A DNA stretch of 64,000 bases. Origin: Prochilodus magdalenae. Taxonomy: Eukaryota > Chordata > Actinopteri > Characiformes > Prochilodontidae. The DNA lies in assembly GCA_024036415.1 (NCBI GenBank), contig JAMWET010000488.1, positions 372,001 to 436,000 on the forward strand. Direction: 5' to 3'. The position numbers were made by a program, and so were the translations under genes. The notes beneath the pieces were generated by a model. That model did no database searches and was not told the origin of the DNA. It was given only the letters and a program-made list of their open reading frames with translations. Below, piece by piece: positions 48,867-61,540 of this stretch (position 1 is its first letter; each line of letters begins with the position of its first letter).

Positions 48867-48895
48867 GCACAATGCATGCTGGGTATTATAGTTCT
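48867..48895 (-). promoter_or_regulatory. Second ZNF143/THAP11-like motif
   Basis: Minus strand reads AACTATAATACCCAGCATGC followed by ATTGTGC, a near match to the SBS consensus. It is 2.1 kb upstream of the arhgap44 start with no other gene seen beside it, so it may belong to an unseen promoter or to a repeat. Confidence 0.5.
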
Positions 48896-50047
48896 TGGGA
48901 AAAAAAAGTCTATTAACTTTAGAATTCTGTGAAATGAGGGATGTTATGCTGCACTACACAATATTATGTAACACGGCAAATTACATATTACACGCTAGAC
49001 TGAAGCCGGAACGCCAGTGCTAATCTGCTGTATTGAGTGCATGTGTCCATTAGAGGGCGCTGTTTCATTGAGAAAGTTGACAAGGAAAGTAGATGCCCTC
49101 CTCAGTAGTGTTTATTTCAACCATGATGCGTTTAATGATGCTGTTAAAAATACATTTTAAAAGATTATAGAAGTATATATATTATAAAGTAGGATAAAAT
49201 TAAATTTATAAAGTTTGTAGTAATGTTGGGTTTTAATGATTTGGTTCATTTGTTATTGTATGTGATTTCAAGTTATAACAAAGATCTTGAGAAACTCCCA
49301 AGGATGGTGAGGAACATCACATAAGAGACATTAAACAACATTAAAAGTCTTTTATAGCACATAACATAACTCTAAAGATATTTGAGAAGACGTTTCTTAA
49401 GACCACAAAGCCTAGGTACTAATAACTGTGATTCAGTCAGATTATAAATAACCTAAATAATCTAAACATGGACTCATTTTTTAGGGAATTGGATGATGAA
49501 CATATATGATATTTATGGTATGGAAAATAATTAGTATTCAGCCTACAGAATATTTTTACCCAATAGCATTTGCATGGTGATGGTTCACTGGCAGGTACGA
49601 CTTTCCCCTTCACACCAAGTACAGTACGTGAAGTAATATATGCATATACAGGCATGTATAGTTATGGGTGTTTCACAATAACATGGTATGTGAAAATGAA
49701 CATGAAAAAGGTGGCTTACATGGAAAACAGTGACAACCATAAATGCCTATTAAATATAGAAGAATGCTGTCAGGCGTTTATTTTTGATGGCGTCTAAAAA
49801 TACTTAAGGTGTGGACAGTCGAATGGAGGCGATGAAACAAAGTGCTGACAGGCTCCAGTGTGAAAACTTGAGGACAGAACCATATGGAGTGATTCTGGTT
49901 CATTTACAAGAGCTAACAATGCTGTTATAATCACACGTCTGAGCCAACTGCCAAACACACAGTCTGCTCTCATACAGTACAACATTACAAGCATATAAAC
50001 CGGTATACACGCATCCACTTGCACAGACTAATAATAATAAAAAACCA

Positions 50048-50048
<1 letters not shown>

Positions 50049-50126
<78 letters not shown>

Positions 50127-50156
50127 GTGATGATGATGATGATAATAATAATAATA

Positions 50157-50198
<42 letters not shown>

Positions 50199-50221
50199 GC
50201 TATTATTATTATTATTATTAT

Positions 50222-50256
<35 letters not shown>

Positions 50257-50266
50257 CTAGTAGTAG
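50049..50266. repeat. Compound ATT/AAT/GAT/AGT trinucleotide array
   Basis: In order: (ATT)13, (AAT)12-13, (GAT)5, (AAT)5, about twenty ATT units, then about fifteen AGT units. The ATT and AAT blocks are reverse complements, so the array contains two hairpin-forming palindromes. Confidence 0.95.
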
Positions 50267-50393
50267 CAGATTTAAATAGATTTAAATTAATCTTTCAAGA
50301 CATCAAGAACACAACAGAATAGTAGAAAAGTATTTCCAAAGTCATATTCCAATCAAAAGCAATAGCTAATAAAAAGGAGGGTCAGTTTTTGTT

Positions 50394-50591
50394 TCAGAAA
50401 GGGCTTGTGCTTGGTTTCCGCTTCCCTCCAAACAGTCTTTCAGCTTGTTGCTTTTGGATAATCTCCAGGCCTAAGATGTAATACTTGAGGTAGCATGTGG
50501 TCAGTAAAGGTGGTGAAGTTTGTAGCATGTGTGCTTTCAGAAAGTAGTTCATTATTTTGTAACCTCTTTCTGCTGACCCACTACTGACCAT
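50394..50591 (-). pseudogene. Possible hAT-transposase C-terminal fragment
   Basis: The minus-strand frame includes SSGSAERGYKIMNYFLKA, faintly like the SxxAERGFxxMN start of hAT dimerisation domains. No ends or further domains seen; could be chance. Confidence 0.25.
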
Positions 50592-52376
50592 TCTGCTGGA
50601 ACAATAGAAGTCATTTCTGATGTACCGTTAAATTAACATCATTAAGTCAAATATATAATTAATTCAAATATCAGATTATCAGATGTCCTTTGGACACTGT
50701 TGCGACAGCTTCATAAAGACAGGACCAGGACTCAATGTGCCCAGGTCTCAGTCTTGATTTTGACTCACCTATAGTGGTCTTCATTGCAACAGTAAAATAT
50801 CATCGCTGTCCAATGCAAAACGTGTATCTCCATTTTTGTCTATTTTTACTTCCATGCATCATTTCATCAGATGAGCTGCTGTTTACAGCTTGGGTAATTT
50901 TCATGATGAATGGAAGAGAAACGTCTGAAAAACAGCTTTGGACAGCGACGGTATGTTTTTACATTTGCACCACAGGTGGTGATTAGTATGTGATGTTAAG
51001 GGTCATATATTTATAAATATATATTTTTATAATATCTGACTGTATCTTTTGTTGTGAAAAGCTGTTGGTATATATTTTTAAAGAAAAATAAAGTTCTCTA
51101 AAATTATTTGTCACTCTCAGTACATGAGTGAATAAGTGAGTTAGGGAAACCTTCTGTCGGACCTAGTAAATAGTATTTGTGCAGCCCTGTAAACTATTTT
51201 TCCATAAGCTTTTTATCTAAATTTGCCAGGGACCATCTTTAATTTGTTCACATAGTCTACCACCGATTCCTGCAGTACACTACACCGCAGAGTTTAAAAT
51301 GCCAACAACCAATTTATGAGATACAGTTACAAAACAAGAACCACTTAACAAAAGATTGAACCTTTGTACGATAACCCAACAAAGCAGCGTTGCCCCCTGA
51401 CTGGCTGCTGTTCAGTCTGTTAGGCCGTAATGGGGCAACAGGTGGGTAGCCCGCTGTGGCCTCAGGGTTCAGTGGCCCTCTTGAGTAAGTGATACTGAAA
51501 AATGGTTCCTCGTTGCTCCTATCATGGAGGCCTCATCAATCTGGGCTGCTGGAAATGGAGAGGAGATCCTCAGAGCCTTGATCTCGGCCCTCTGACCCGA
51601 CTCCGTCATTAGTTTTCATTAGTTCGGACTCAGACGCTAAGCCCGGCGCAGCAGTAGCATGGTCCGCGTGCTTTAAAGCTCCATGTGCGGACCTCTAACC
51701 CTCTAACCCGCAGCTTCTGAGCCTCTCCAGGCTCCTCTAAATCAATATGGAAGGAAGCCTCGACATCTGCACTCTTCTAGAAGACCCCTGCTGCTGAGCT
51801 TCCTGGAGAAAGCCTCTCCATCATCCTTTCTTGGTTGCACGTGGAGGAAAGAATGCAAAGGGCAAAGAGGTCAAAGGCCATAGAGCATACTGTATCTGGT
51901 TTTGCTACACATGCGAATGGGTCGGCCTAATGAGCAGCGCAAGCGATGCATTATTATTCATTTACCCCTGTGATGCAGGTTACTGACAGGAGTAAATGGT
52001 CTTCGTGTGTTATGACCATGTGTGTCCATCTTGTTGTGGTTATATTATATTAGGGCTTTACATCTTCATTGTCCTTGCCCTTGTCCAGCTGGGATCTAGC
52101 TGCTCTTAGGCAGGACCAGTAAAGCTGTTACCCCAAAGGTCATGACCTTTGTAATCCCCTGACCTACAGTGTCGTTGATACCTGAGCTGGACTTTGACAG
52201 TGACCTGCCTTGACAGGCCTGTAAACGACTCTTTCATGACTCTGTGTTCCATAGCCTCCTTAGCCTCATCTGGCCGCTCTGCTGGATCTATATCTATGAT
52301 GTCACTATTTCATGAACCAGGCAAAACAGTGCATTGCTATGATTTATGTATATATATATATAAATATATAATTCAA

Positions 52377-52498
52377 AATTCTGGACCTATATATTAAATT
52401 AATTCTTGAAGATCAATATGCAAATATATTGTTGTGAACACCTGCTCATGTAACATATATGCAAATATATATTAAATTAATCTATCTTATATTAAGAT

Positions 52499-52557
<59 letters not shown>

Positions 52558-52601
52558 CACATTGATCTTCAAGAATTAATTTAATATATAGGTCCAGAAT
52601 T
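52377..52601. repeat. 53-bp inverted repeat around an (AT)n core
   Basis: Left arm 52377-52429 and right arm 52549-52601 are reverse complements with one mismatch. Between them is (AT)n at 52501-52552 and a third partial copy of the arm sequence at 52460-52500. Confidence 0.92.
52433..52456. repeat. 24-bp direct repeat, copy 1
   Basis: TGTGAACACCTGCTCATGTA plus ACAT, identical to 52603-52626 and in the same orientation. It adjoins the left inverted arm. Confidence 0.92.
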
Positions 52602-52602
52602 T

Positions 52603-52820
52603 TGTGAACACCTGCTCATGTAACATTTCTTCCAAAATGAAGGATATTAATAAAAAGCTTATCCCATTTGCTACAGTGGCGGTCTCTACTCTTCAGTAAA
52701 GGCTTCACATTAGATGCTGGAACAATGCTTTCGAAGGCATTCAGCTACAGGAGCATTATTGAAGTCAGGTACCGATGTGTGTCAACACTGCATGTAAAGC
52801 TGACTACCTGTTAGCTAAGA
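52603..52820. mobile_element. Unclassified DNA-transposon-like repeat
   Basis: Starts with the second copy of the 24-bp repeat, then GTGGCGGTCTCTACTCTTCA and GGCATTCAGCTACAGGAGCA. The phrasing resembles a dispersed fish DNA-transposon end recalled from other genomes; superfamily unknown. Confidence 0.45.
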
Positions 52821-52864
52821 TGAGAGACGCATCAAGTAAGCCTGTAATGGCTACTTAAACAACA

Positions 52865-53125
52865 ATTAACACATGCCACCACCATGTCGATGTCACTGCA
52901 GTGCTGAGAATGATCCATCGTCCTAATAATACCTGCTGTGTGGTGGTCCTGTGTGGGTCCTGACCATTGAACAACAGCATGAAAGGGAGATAACTATGTA
53001 TGGAGAGTAACAGATGGACTACAGTCTGCAAGTAATACTACAAAATGCACCTATGTGGTAAATGCATCCGATATAATGGACATTGAGTGCAGATAGAAGG
53101 AGGAAGTTTTAATGTTATGGTTTAT
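52865..53125. mobile_element. Unclassified MITE-like repeat
   Basis: CACTGCAGTGCTGAGAATGA, ACCTGCTGTGTGGTGGTCCT and an end GTTTTAATGTTATGG match a repeat seen widely in fish genomes. No coding capacity. Recognition is from memory. Confidence 0.5.
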
Positions 53126-53398
53126 TGTTGTGTAGATACAGATCGACAGAGATAGCTGGAAAAACTATATGCAGATGCCGCAAATATGTCAGTAACACTT
53201 CAGGAATAACTTGATATAGTGAGAATGATACTCACCCATCTTCTAAACCACTGTATTACTCTGGGATTGCTAGAACCTATACCAGTGCTCACCAGCAGAA
53301 ACACAGTCTGGCAATGTGAGGATGATACAGTTTATCAAAATATGAGTCTCTATTTTGCTTAAATAATGGAGAAATTAAAAAGTGTTGCATGCTTTGTA

Positions 53399-53544
53399 CA
53401 ATATTATTATTATTGTTCTTCTTGTTCTTATTTTTCTTCTTGTTCTTATTATTTTTATTCAATTGTTTTATGTAACTGTCAAATATACAGAAATTATATG
53501 CTTTTTTACCAATGTATTATTATTGTTCTTCTTCTTCTTCTTTC

Positions 53545-53585
<41 letters not shown>

Positions 53586-53644
53586 TTATTATTATTATTA
53601 TTATTATTATTAGTAGTAGTAGTAGTAATAGTAGTAGTAGTATT
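53399..53644. repeat. Compound ATT / CTT / ATT / AGT array
   Basis: Pyrimidine-rich TTC and TTA units with a unique middle (53463-53515), then (TTC)n, (TTA)n and (GTA)n. The block order resembles the array at 50049-50266. Confidence 0.92.
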
Positions 53645-55138
53645 ACTGAAAGTCATGCACAATTTATTGCACAATTATTGTTTAACTGATGAAATTTAAC
53701 AGATTGGGTGAAGGGCCATAAACCATGGCCTGTGCGAGAGTTATGGCACATTTTAAATTTTGTTGAGAAGACTGCTTGGCTAGTGGCCTCCACGTAATTT
53801 GAGATTGAGGGCCCGGTTCTAGAACATCCCATTGACCATACATAGGTATGGCACATCATCCTAACACTGTTTGTTGTAGAGTGCTGGGCTCTGACCTTTA
53901 GATGACAGTGCTCTTACACAGCATCATATTACTAAACCTTAACAAAGCATCAAACTTCCTCCTGGATTCTACACTGTTACAAAGATGTCATTATTAGTTA
54001 CCTTATAGGCACGTTGCTATAGAACCTAAAATGAAAGGCCATCCAGCCAGCGTTTGGTGGCACAGTTGCCTGTAGGGATTACAAGGCTTTCAGGACCTGG
54101 GGCTAAGAAGCAAGGTCAGACAGCTTGTTGTGTCTTTTAAAGCAGCACTGGGGCCATAATAATACTTCACACCAGGCCTAAATGAAAATGCTGGGCCGTG
54201 TGTGGGAGGGACATATTACAAGCCTAAACTGGAAGAGTTGTTTCCACAGGATCTGATGGCAGAAAATGATGGCTATCTCGACACCTCTGAGACACTAATC
54301 GCAGGTTTGGGAGATTGACCTGATAGTAACCCTGAGAGGGCTGGCTCCAGCCTCATTACAACCCTGTGCACAAACCCAAGACACACATTCAACATCACTC
54401 TTCTGCTTTTAAACACAAACACTACACACAAGGTAGACAACAGAAATCCTGAGCCAGAAGACTGCCTGTTTGTAACTGTGTTCAGGGTTCATTGCGTGTC
54501 ATACTGCTTTCAAAATTGCCCTGTATTTCATCATAAGTAAGCTGTAAGACCTGCTGTACTGACCACAGTCAATCACTCCCATTAGGTATCACTCTTCTGT
54601 AAGAGAAGGCATTACTCAGAGGAGTTGCATTTCCTGGCATATGTTAAGGTAGTGCTATCCAACAACCGCCACCAAATATTCTGAGACATCTGATATTGCC
54701 CATATCATGACCAATCAAATTTTCCTAGATGTGCAAAAGTTACTGTATATTTTTATGTAGTTTATTTTCCCCCTGTATGTTACACCCAGCAGATAAATTA
54801 TAAATTGTGCCTTAAAATGTGCAGAGAAATGGCATATTTATGCTAGTTAAAATGAGGGGGTTGAGGCAGGGGTTATTTAGAGACATTGCAATATTCACAG
54901 TCCAGAAAACAGGCAGGGATCATAACATATGCAGGCAACATCAGAGACATATCAAAGGCACGAGAAAACAGGAGGCACGGCGAAGATACACAGGCCAGAT
55001 AAGCCAACAGAAACACAGCTTAGACCTCAAGTAGTAACACAGAGGCTTCACAAACTAAACAGGCAAACACAGGGGCTGACCGGGAACACCTGGGAAGAGG
55101 AGAAGTCACAAACTTTACATACACACATATATATATAT

Positions 55139-55331
55139 AAAAAACGTGTGTGTGTATGTGCGTGCGTGTGTGTGTGTGTATGTGTGTGCGTGTGTGTGTG
55201 TGTGTGCGTGTGTGTGTGTTTGTGTGCGTGTGTGTGTGTTTGTGTGCGTGTGTGTGTATGTGTGTGCGCGTGTGTGTGTGCATGTGTGTGTGTGTGCATG
55301 TGTGTGTGTGTGCATGCGTGTGTGTGTGTGC

Positions 55332-55398
<67 letters not shown>

Positions 55399-55441
55399 TG
55401 TGTGTGCGTGTGTGTGCGTGTGTGTGTGTGTGTTTGTGTGT
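55139..55441. repeat. (GT)n array with GTGC and TATG variants
   Basis: About 300 bp of GT dinucleotides, with GC interruptions often 6-16 bp apart. Open frames of CVCVCV or HTHTHT type here are artefacts. Confidence 0.97.
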
Positions 55442-55779
55442 GCAGTCACCTAAAGCTTAAAATAATAATTTAAAAGTTTTTGGGGGCCACAACATACGTC
55501 TTTAAGTGATAACGACACACTCACAGGCTCGATAAGAAGGTCTGAATAGATGATTAGGTCTTCAAACAAGGCAAATCTACATAATAGTAAAGAAAGATGG
55601 GATGACAACAGTAGATAATCTCCCTTACGTCTTTAGAAGACATGCTCCTAACACCCTTGCAAAAGATAGATTCATCCACTCATGGAGGTCTGAGGCACAA
55701 CCAGCATTACACGGTGCTCTTCTGTATGCTAAAAAGTCAAATTTAGACTCTTATGGGTAATATTTACTGAGCTACACAT

Positions 55780-55965
55780 ACAGAAGTAGTGTTTCCAGAT
55801 GCCAGACGTCCTGTAATGGAGTTGTAGATGTTCCTAAAAGTGCAGCTGGAATATTCTCACACAGTTCCTGCGGATTTTGGGGTAGGGGTGGAGGTGGCAT
55901 GAGACCAGGTCTTCTGGACATGGGACATGCGACAAGAATTTTGGTACTGACCACAACCAAACCTA
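55780..55965 (-). mobile_element. Decayed Tc1-like transposon, family 2, copy 4
   Basis: Minus strand reads PPPPLPQNPQELCENIPAAL, matching the C-terminal segment of copies 1 and 3; about 180 bp remain. It is the only family 2 piece found upstream of arhgap44. Confidence 0.6.
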
Positions 55966-58099
55966 CCCACCAAGTTTCATTCCTGTTGGTTGATTCCTTC
56001 TGGGTGCAACTATATGTGTTTAATGATGGGTGTATTTAGTCTTTCCTGAAAATATAATTAGGTAATGCAACCTTCAACAGTGCTCAGTAAAGTGCTGTAT
56101 GATTGTCCTGTGCTTTTGTACAACTGTCAAAGTATTTTAAACTATTTTTGAGAGAGCAACCAAATGCAAGCACAGGATGTAAGCCAGTTAAACTTAATTA
56201 ACCATTCCAAATTAGCAGTTCCTTTAATCCAGAGGAGAAAACATTCTTGTACATTTGTCAGGCACCATTGAAACACCAATATTTATTGTAAGTACAGGCA
56301 TAGTTCCAAGTCAGTGGTCCTTCTATACACTTAATCCCATAATATCTCATGTGGTTTCGTGAATAGCTTCAGTCTAGCATGACTATACAAAGGCCTAACA
56401 AAGAACATCTTATTTAAGCCTTTATTTGCTATCCTGTATGTCAACACTACATTATCATGTATTACAGATGCTCCCTTCCCGCCAGCAGCTGCCTTATGTC
56501 ACTGTTTTGCTCACACATCTGCACGCAAGTGTCTTACCCTAAAGCACTCGAAAACATACACGCACAGCTACATGTGCAAGGCACCAGGAGCCACACCCAA
56601 CAGCACACTATTCCCTGGGCGTGTAAGGTACTATAGCTGCTGTTTTACAGCAATCTTCAGCAGCGTGGGCGGGCCTTTGCCTCAGGACAGGCGCTATCTC
56701 CCACCTGCGCCGCCACTGACGCTGCTTCTGAAGTCTTTAAAGTGACTTTGGATGACACAGGTGTCAGAACTAATCTCTCTAGCATGAAAATACGTGAGCC
56801 CCAACGCCTTCGTTTTGGAGGCAGTTCTGGGTTTAGTAATAGGCTTGTAGCTTCTCAAAGAGGAGGATTGTTGCTATATGCTACATATAAGTAAACACAC
56901 TTGGTTTACTTTTTTCCGTGACGCCATTTTCCCGCCCAAACCTTCAGAATTACACTATGTTTTTGCTACTGTTCCCCGAAGACTTTGACTTCACGAGGCA
57001 CAGTCAGTGTCCTTCACAAGGAGAAAATGTCAAATGCATGGCAATGCTGCTGTTGTGGTGCCTCTCACGCTGCACACTGACCAGCAAACTGTCAAAACTT
57101 TAGCATGTTCTTGGTTCTCCATCCTCAACAATATTTCTTCTTTTAGTATATCTTACACCATAGTGCTTAGTGGCCCATTTTAACTGTACATTTAATTACG
57201 TTCTCCTACTTCACACTACCACACACTAAATAAATCATTTCTTAAAATGGGAAATTTAATTCAATGACCATAAAGCCGGACCTGGTTTACAGGCTTAGCA
57301 TTTAATGTTACCTCTACTTATATGGTCACTACTTTTGTTCTCCTACCTCAGACTCTTTTCAGATTTGCCTGCCTTTTCTCTAAATGATGAAGTCACAGTT
57401 GGCGCTTGTAGATGTTTGCAAGTCCTGAACTGTACGGTATGCCAAATGTATCACAGAACTACACAACACAATACAAGTGTCTTTTTTTAAACTCAGGAGA
57501 TGAAAGCTGTCCTGCTCAGGGGTGCTGGACACAAACAATAATTAGTTTTATTCCTGTTGACATCCGTCGTTAGGGACGCAGTTTAAACTGTGCTGTGCAA
57601 ATGGACAAGCTTTATTTTCCTCGGCCTCTGGTTGAACTCCATTTAGGCTGGACTGCGCTCTGTAATTTGAGGATGCCTCTTATCATGCACTGCCTCTGTC
57701 CGGCCTAAGGGGTTTGACAGCTCACCCAGTGATGAGCGTCAATAAACAGAGGCATTTCACAGAGTTCAGGCACACATTACACTTTGACACACTTCATATG
57801 CAGACTTTTATATTATCCTTCTCAATCATTAACTGAAGGGTTGGCATGACTTGATACGATAGCTTTTCTGATGTGTCCATTTCCACGTCTGCTTTTGGGA
57901 AAGGCATGGATGGCCGGAGGCACTGGCACCACAGGGGTTCTGTATCTTCAGCCACATCCACATAAAAGACACAACAGCCTTGACCTTTAGCCAAGGTCAA
58001 AGTACTCCATGATGGGTGAAGGCACTGAAGCAGAGAGAAGTCTTCTGAATGTGAATATGGCTTGGGATAAGAAATCAGAAACCAGAGACTGAAGGAAAT

Positions 58100-58736
58100 A
58101 TCAGAAATACATTCTTAAAAATAAAGATGCCAGAAAGAGTTCCTCTAGGTTCCTTAAGGTGCTAAGTGTCCTTATACTGCATTGCTCCAGCATCAACGTG
58201 TGGCACGGAAGCTGCTCTGCTGCAGACAGGAAAGCTCTGCAGAGGGTGGTGAAGGCTGCACAGAGGTCTGTCGGAGTCAGCCTCCCCACCACCACGGACA
58301 TATACACCTCCAGATGCAGGAAGAGGGCCACCTGCATCATGAAGGACCCCACCCATCCAGCACACTCACTGTTTGTCCCGCTCCCCTCAGGCAGGAGGCT
58401 GCGGAGCGTTAAGTGTAGAACGAACAGACTGAGGAACAGCTTCATTCCGGAAGCTGTAAGACTTTTAAACGCCACTTAGTGGAACCACTGCACAGACACT
58501 TTAGCAACACTAGTCACTTTATTACACTCTGCTGCTACCTTCTCTATTCCTGCTTATTTTATTTTCATTTTTACATATATTTTATATATTTATGTTTATT
58601 TTATTTATTTAAGTACTGCTGTCTGGGTAAAACTGGGTCCTTGGGTACCACAATTTCGTTCCACCCCATGTACCACATGTGATGCGAATGACAATAAAGT
58701 CTCCTTGAATCCTTGAATCCTTGAATTCTTGAATTG
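58100..58736 (+). mobile_element. L2-type LINE 3' fragment (end of reverse-transcriptase ORF plus 3' UTR)
   Basis: A frame ending at TAG 58477-58479 contains WHGSCSAADRKALQRVVKAA, DIYTSRCRKRATCIMKDPTH and RTNRLRNSFIPEAVRLLN, the C-terminus of an L2/CR1-clade ORF2 as remembered. The 3' UTR ends in GACAATAAAGTCTCC followed by TTGAATCC-type 8-bp repeats (58704-58736). The 5' part is missing, as usual for truncated LINE copies. Confidence 0.85.
58704..58736. repeat. 8-bp terminal repeat of the LINE
   Basis: CTTGAATC, CTTGAATC, CTTGAATT, CTTGAATT in tandem at the LINE 3' end. Such short tandem tails replace poly(A) in L2-like elements. Confidence 0.85.
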
Positions 58737-58899
58737 TAGTTGATGCCATGAGGTTCGCTCATAACATTTGTGTGATTTTATGTATAACAGTGAATATATA
58801 TATTATAATACATAATTAATAATGTTTTCACACTACTTTTTCTGGCCTTTCTCATTCACTTACAATTAAAGCGGCAGTTTTTACTGCGCTTCTAAGACT

Positions 58900-59340
58900 G
58901 ATATATCCTGCCTAATTCTTGTGTTCTGTTACTTCCCCCCCCCAAGGTCCAATTTAAGGTGACGTAATTATGATCATGTTCCGTGTCCACACTTTTTTAT
59001 GATTTCTGTTTCACAATACTTTTCTGTATTCACCTTCTGTCTGAATAGCCCAATTAGAGCTCCTGTGTCAGACAGCCAGTAAGGACTGTGTTATGTGATG
59101 GCATTACCTTAGTAACAGAGTAACAGAGACAACATAGTAACAGTAACAGAAAAAAAGGCTTGAAATCTATTGAGGCATTTAAGGCAGTGGAGTATGGAAG
59201 AGAGTTTCTCCCGCTGATGCATATTTTTCTGCTTTATGTCTTTGCAGACTGTTTTACATGCACAACAATCTACATAACACACTAAAGGCTAAAGGACAGT
59301 AAAAAACTGGAAAAGCATAATAGGCCCCCTTTAAAATCAT
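58900..59340 (-). mobile_element. Possible DNA-transposon remnant
   Basis: Minus strand begins TTTAAAGGGGGCCTATTATG, a start familiar from a dispersed fish repeat, and continues to about 58900. No inverted end was found. Confidence 0.4.
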
Positions 59341-61304
59341 TAGTGTGGTTTCATGTACCAAAAATAATTCATATTCCCATGAGCATTTTCCAACCTTACT
59401 TAATCCCATAGAATTAAACAGGCTAAATTGTGTTACTTTGTTTTTAAGACCAAGATAAATCACTTTCAGGTTGGTGGCTTTCTATTGTGCCTGAATCAGT
59501 CTAGGCTGAAACACTCCTTATAATGGTGGGGGTTGTGGGGTGAGGGCAGGGGTGCAAACAGTGTGTAAGAGTGGTTTGTGATATTACAAGCAGTGAATGA
59601 AACAATGGCATTGGCAGAAAGGAAGAGTCATTTCCGAATGATGAGTGAACGGTATATTTGGAAAACTCTTTTAGATAGTTCTCCTACCTCCTTTATTTCC
59701 AAAAAGGGAGGAAAACTAATTTTTGCGATTGTATAAACCTTTAAGTGTGTGTGTGTCCATGTCTGCGTGTACTTTTCCTGGGCTAAAGGCACTGGACTCA
59801 TTTATAAAATAGCCTTGTAATTCCAGGGCAATTCATCAACTCAAGCCAACATAATTCCACCTGATTTTCACAGAGGAATTTGCTGGAATTTGGGTAATTA
59901 ATGCAATCAAACATAATTGTCGGAGTCAGAGTTTGCAAAGTGATTGCAAAGCTCTCGTTAGCGATTTGCATTCAATGCCAAGTTTTGATTATACTGAAAG
60001 GTTGATTATTTTGAAATAATATTGTTGCACTGTAATGACAGTGGGTGGTGAGTCATGGCTGAGACTGAACTGAAAGCTCATTGTTCCCCATGTTCCCTTG
60101 AGTCTCTCCTCATGACCAGGTTAGCCATTCAGCATGTGTTGCAAGTGACATGGAGGAAGCGTTTGCAATTTGTTGTTCTACAAGGAAAAGCAAATGTCAG
60201 CTGAATGACAAGATATTTCCCAGACTCTTTCAGCCTAGCAGTAGCTTCTGAACATGAGCTCACAGAAGGTTCTTGGTAGGGTCTTTGTGGAACCTCTGTC
60301 AAGCCACAGTAAGAAAAGGCCCGGAGTGATTGATAATGAAGTTTTGAGCTGCCAAGAGCAAAATGCTACTTTTCACTAACATGTATTTGCTTTTCAGCAG
60401 CACCTTTTAATGTTTCTTGCTCTTAAGTGCTTTTTTTATGCTCACCATATGCTTTGAATCTGGGCTTTTCATAAAGCCCTTTATTACTGACTCTGACAAA
60501 TTTCAATCCTTTCACTGCATATTTCCAAGTACTTCATGACAGAAGGCATATATAACTAGCCCAGAAAGGACTGCCTTCTTGAACCGCCTGCTCGAATGGA
60601 ATAAAAGTGTGGAATGCGTAATGAGCGTTATATAAGAAACACTGATATGGATTATTTCATACATCATTGCTCTAGGTTTGGCCACTCTTATAACCACAAT
60701 GCTTTTCTATTTTGACTCTTGAAAGAAGAAACAACATTGGTCAGACGTAGTGTCAAAGAGCATTGTCTGATGCTATTGCTAGCTTTTCCCATATTGGGTA
60801 AAACGAGATGTTAAACAAATAGGATCAAGTTGTCCAGATATGTGTGTTCTATGTGCATGCCTGAATTAAATAATGTGTTTACACATACAACCCTGAAGGG
60901 TATAAAAACACAGGCTTTGGAGACGATGCAGAGGTTTTTTTAGGCGCTCTTGCGAAATCAAAGCTGTCCGAGTTCGTAGATGGATGACATCTGGATTGTT
61001 TCACTGCAATTGTTTTGAGTGAAGGTTGGGAGGGGGTATGTAGAAGACTCAGCAATGACTGATGAAAAAAATCAGCTCAGTCAAGAGGCTTTAGATGTGG
61101 GAAAGCTGCACATTCAAAAAGTTCTCTCTTATATAAGGATAAACGAATAAGACAACAATCTCAAAACTGAATCACCTTCAATTTGTATCTGTGCACCACT
61201 TTCTCTACGAATCATTCCTCAGTCATAAGAGGAAGCAGGACTGGCCAGCACCCAAAAAAAGTTAACATGACTTTTAGTTATTACAGGATGTCTGTTATGT
61301 GATA

Positions 61305-61540
61305 ATAATAACTAGAAAAGAAGTAGAAAAAACAGAAGGAGAAAAAAGAAAATGATGATGAAAAGCAAGTGAAGGTGATGATAATCCAGAAAAAAATAAG
61401 GGGAAGAAGATAATGAAGAAAGATGATGAAAAAAATATGATATGACAGTGATGATGAAGATAAAAAAGATGCACAAGAAAAACATGAAGATAGTAAAGGA
61501 GATTTTGTAACAATAAGTGTTGTTTTTTGGTGCCACAACA
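61305..61540. repeat. Purine-rich left flank of the 7-bp array
   Basis: AGAAGAAAAAGATGATGAA-type sequence, largely A and G on the plus strand, with scattered GAT triplets. Confidence 0.75.

Noticed and set aside
54929..55453. Open frames rich in VCVC or HTHT at the (GT)n array
   Set aside because: Direct translation of a dinucleotide repeat.
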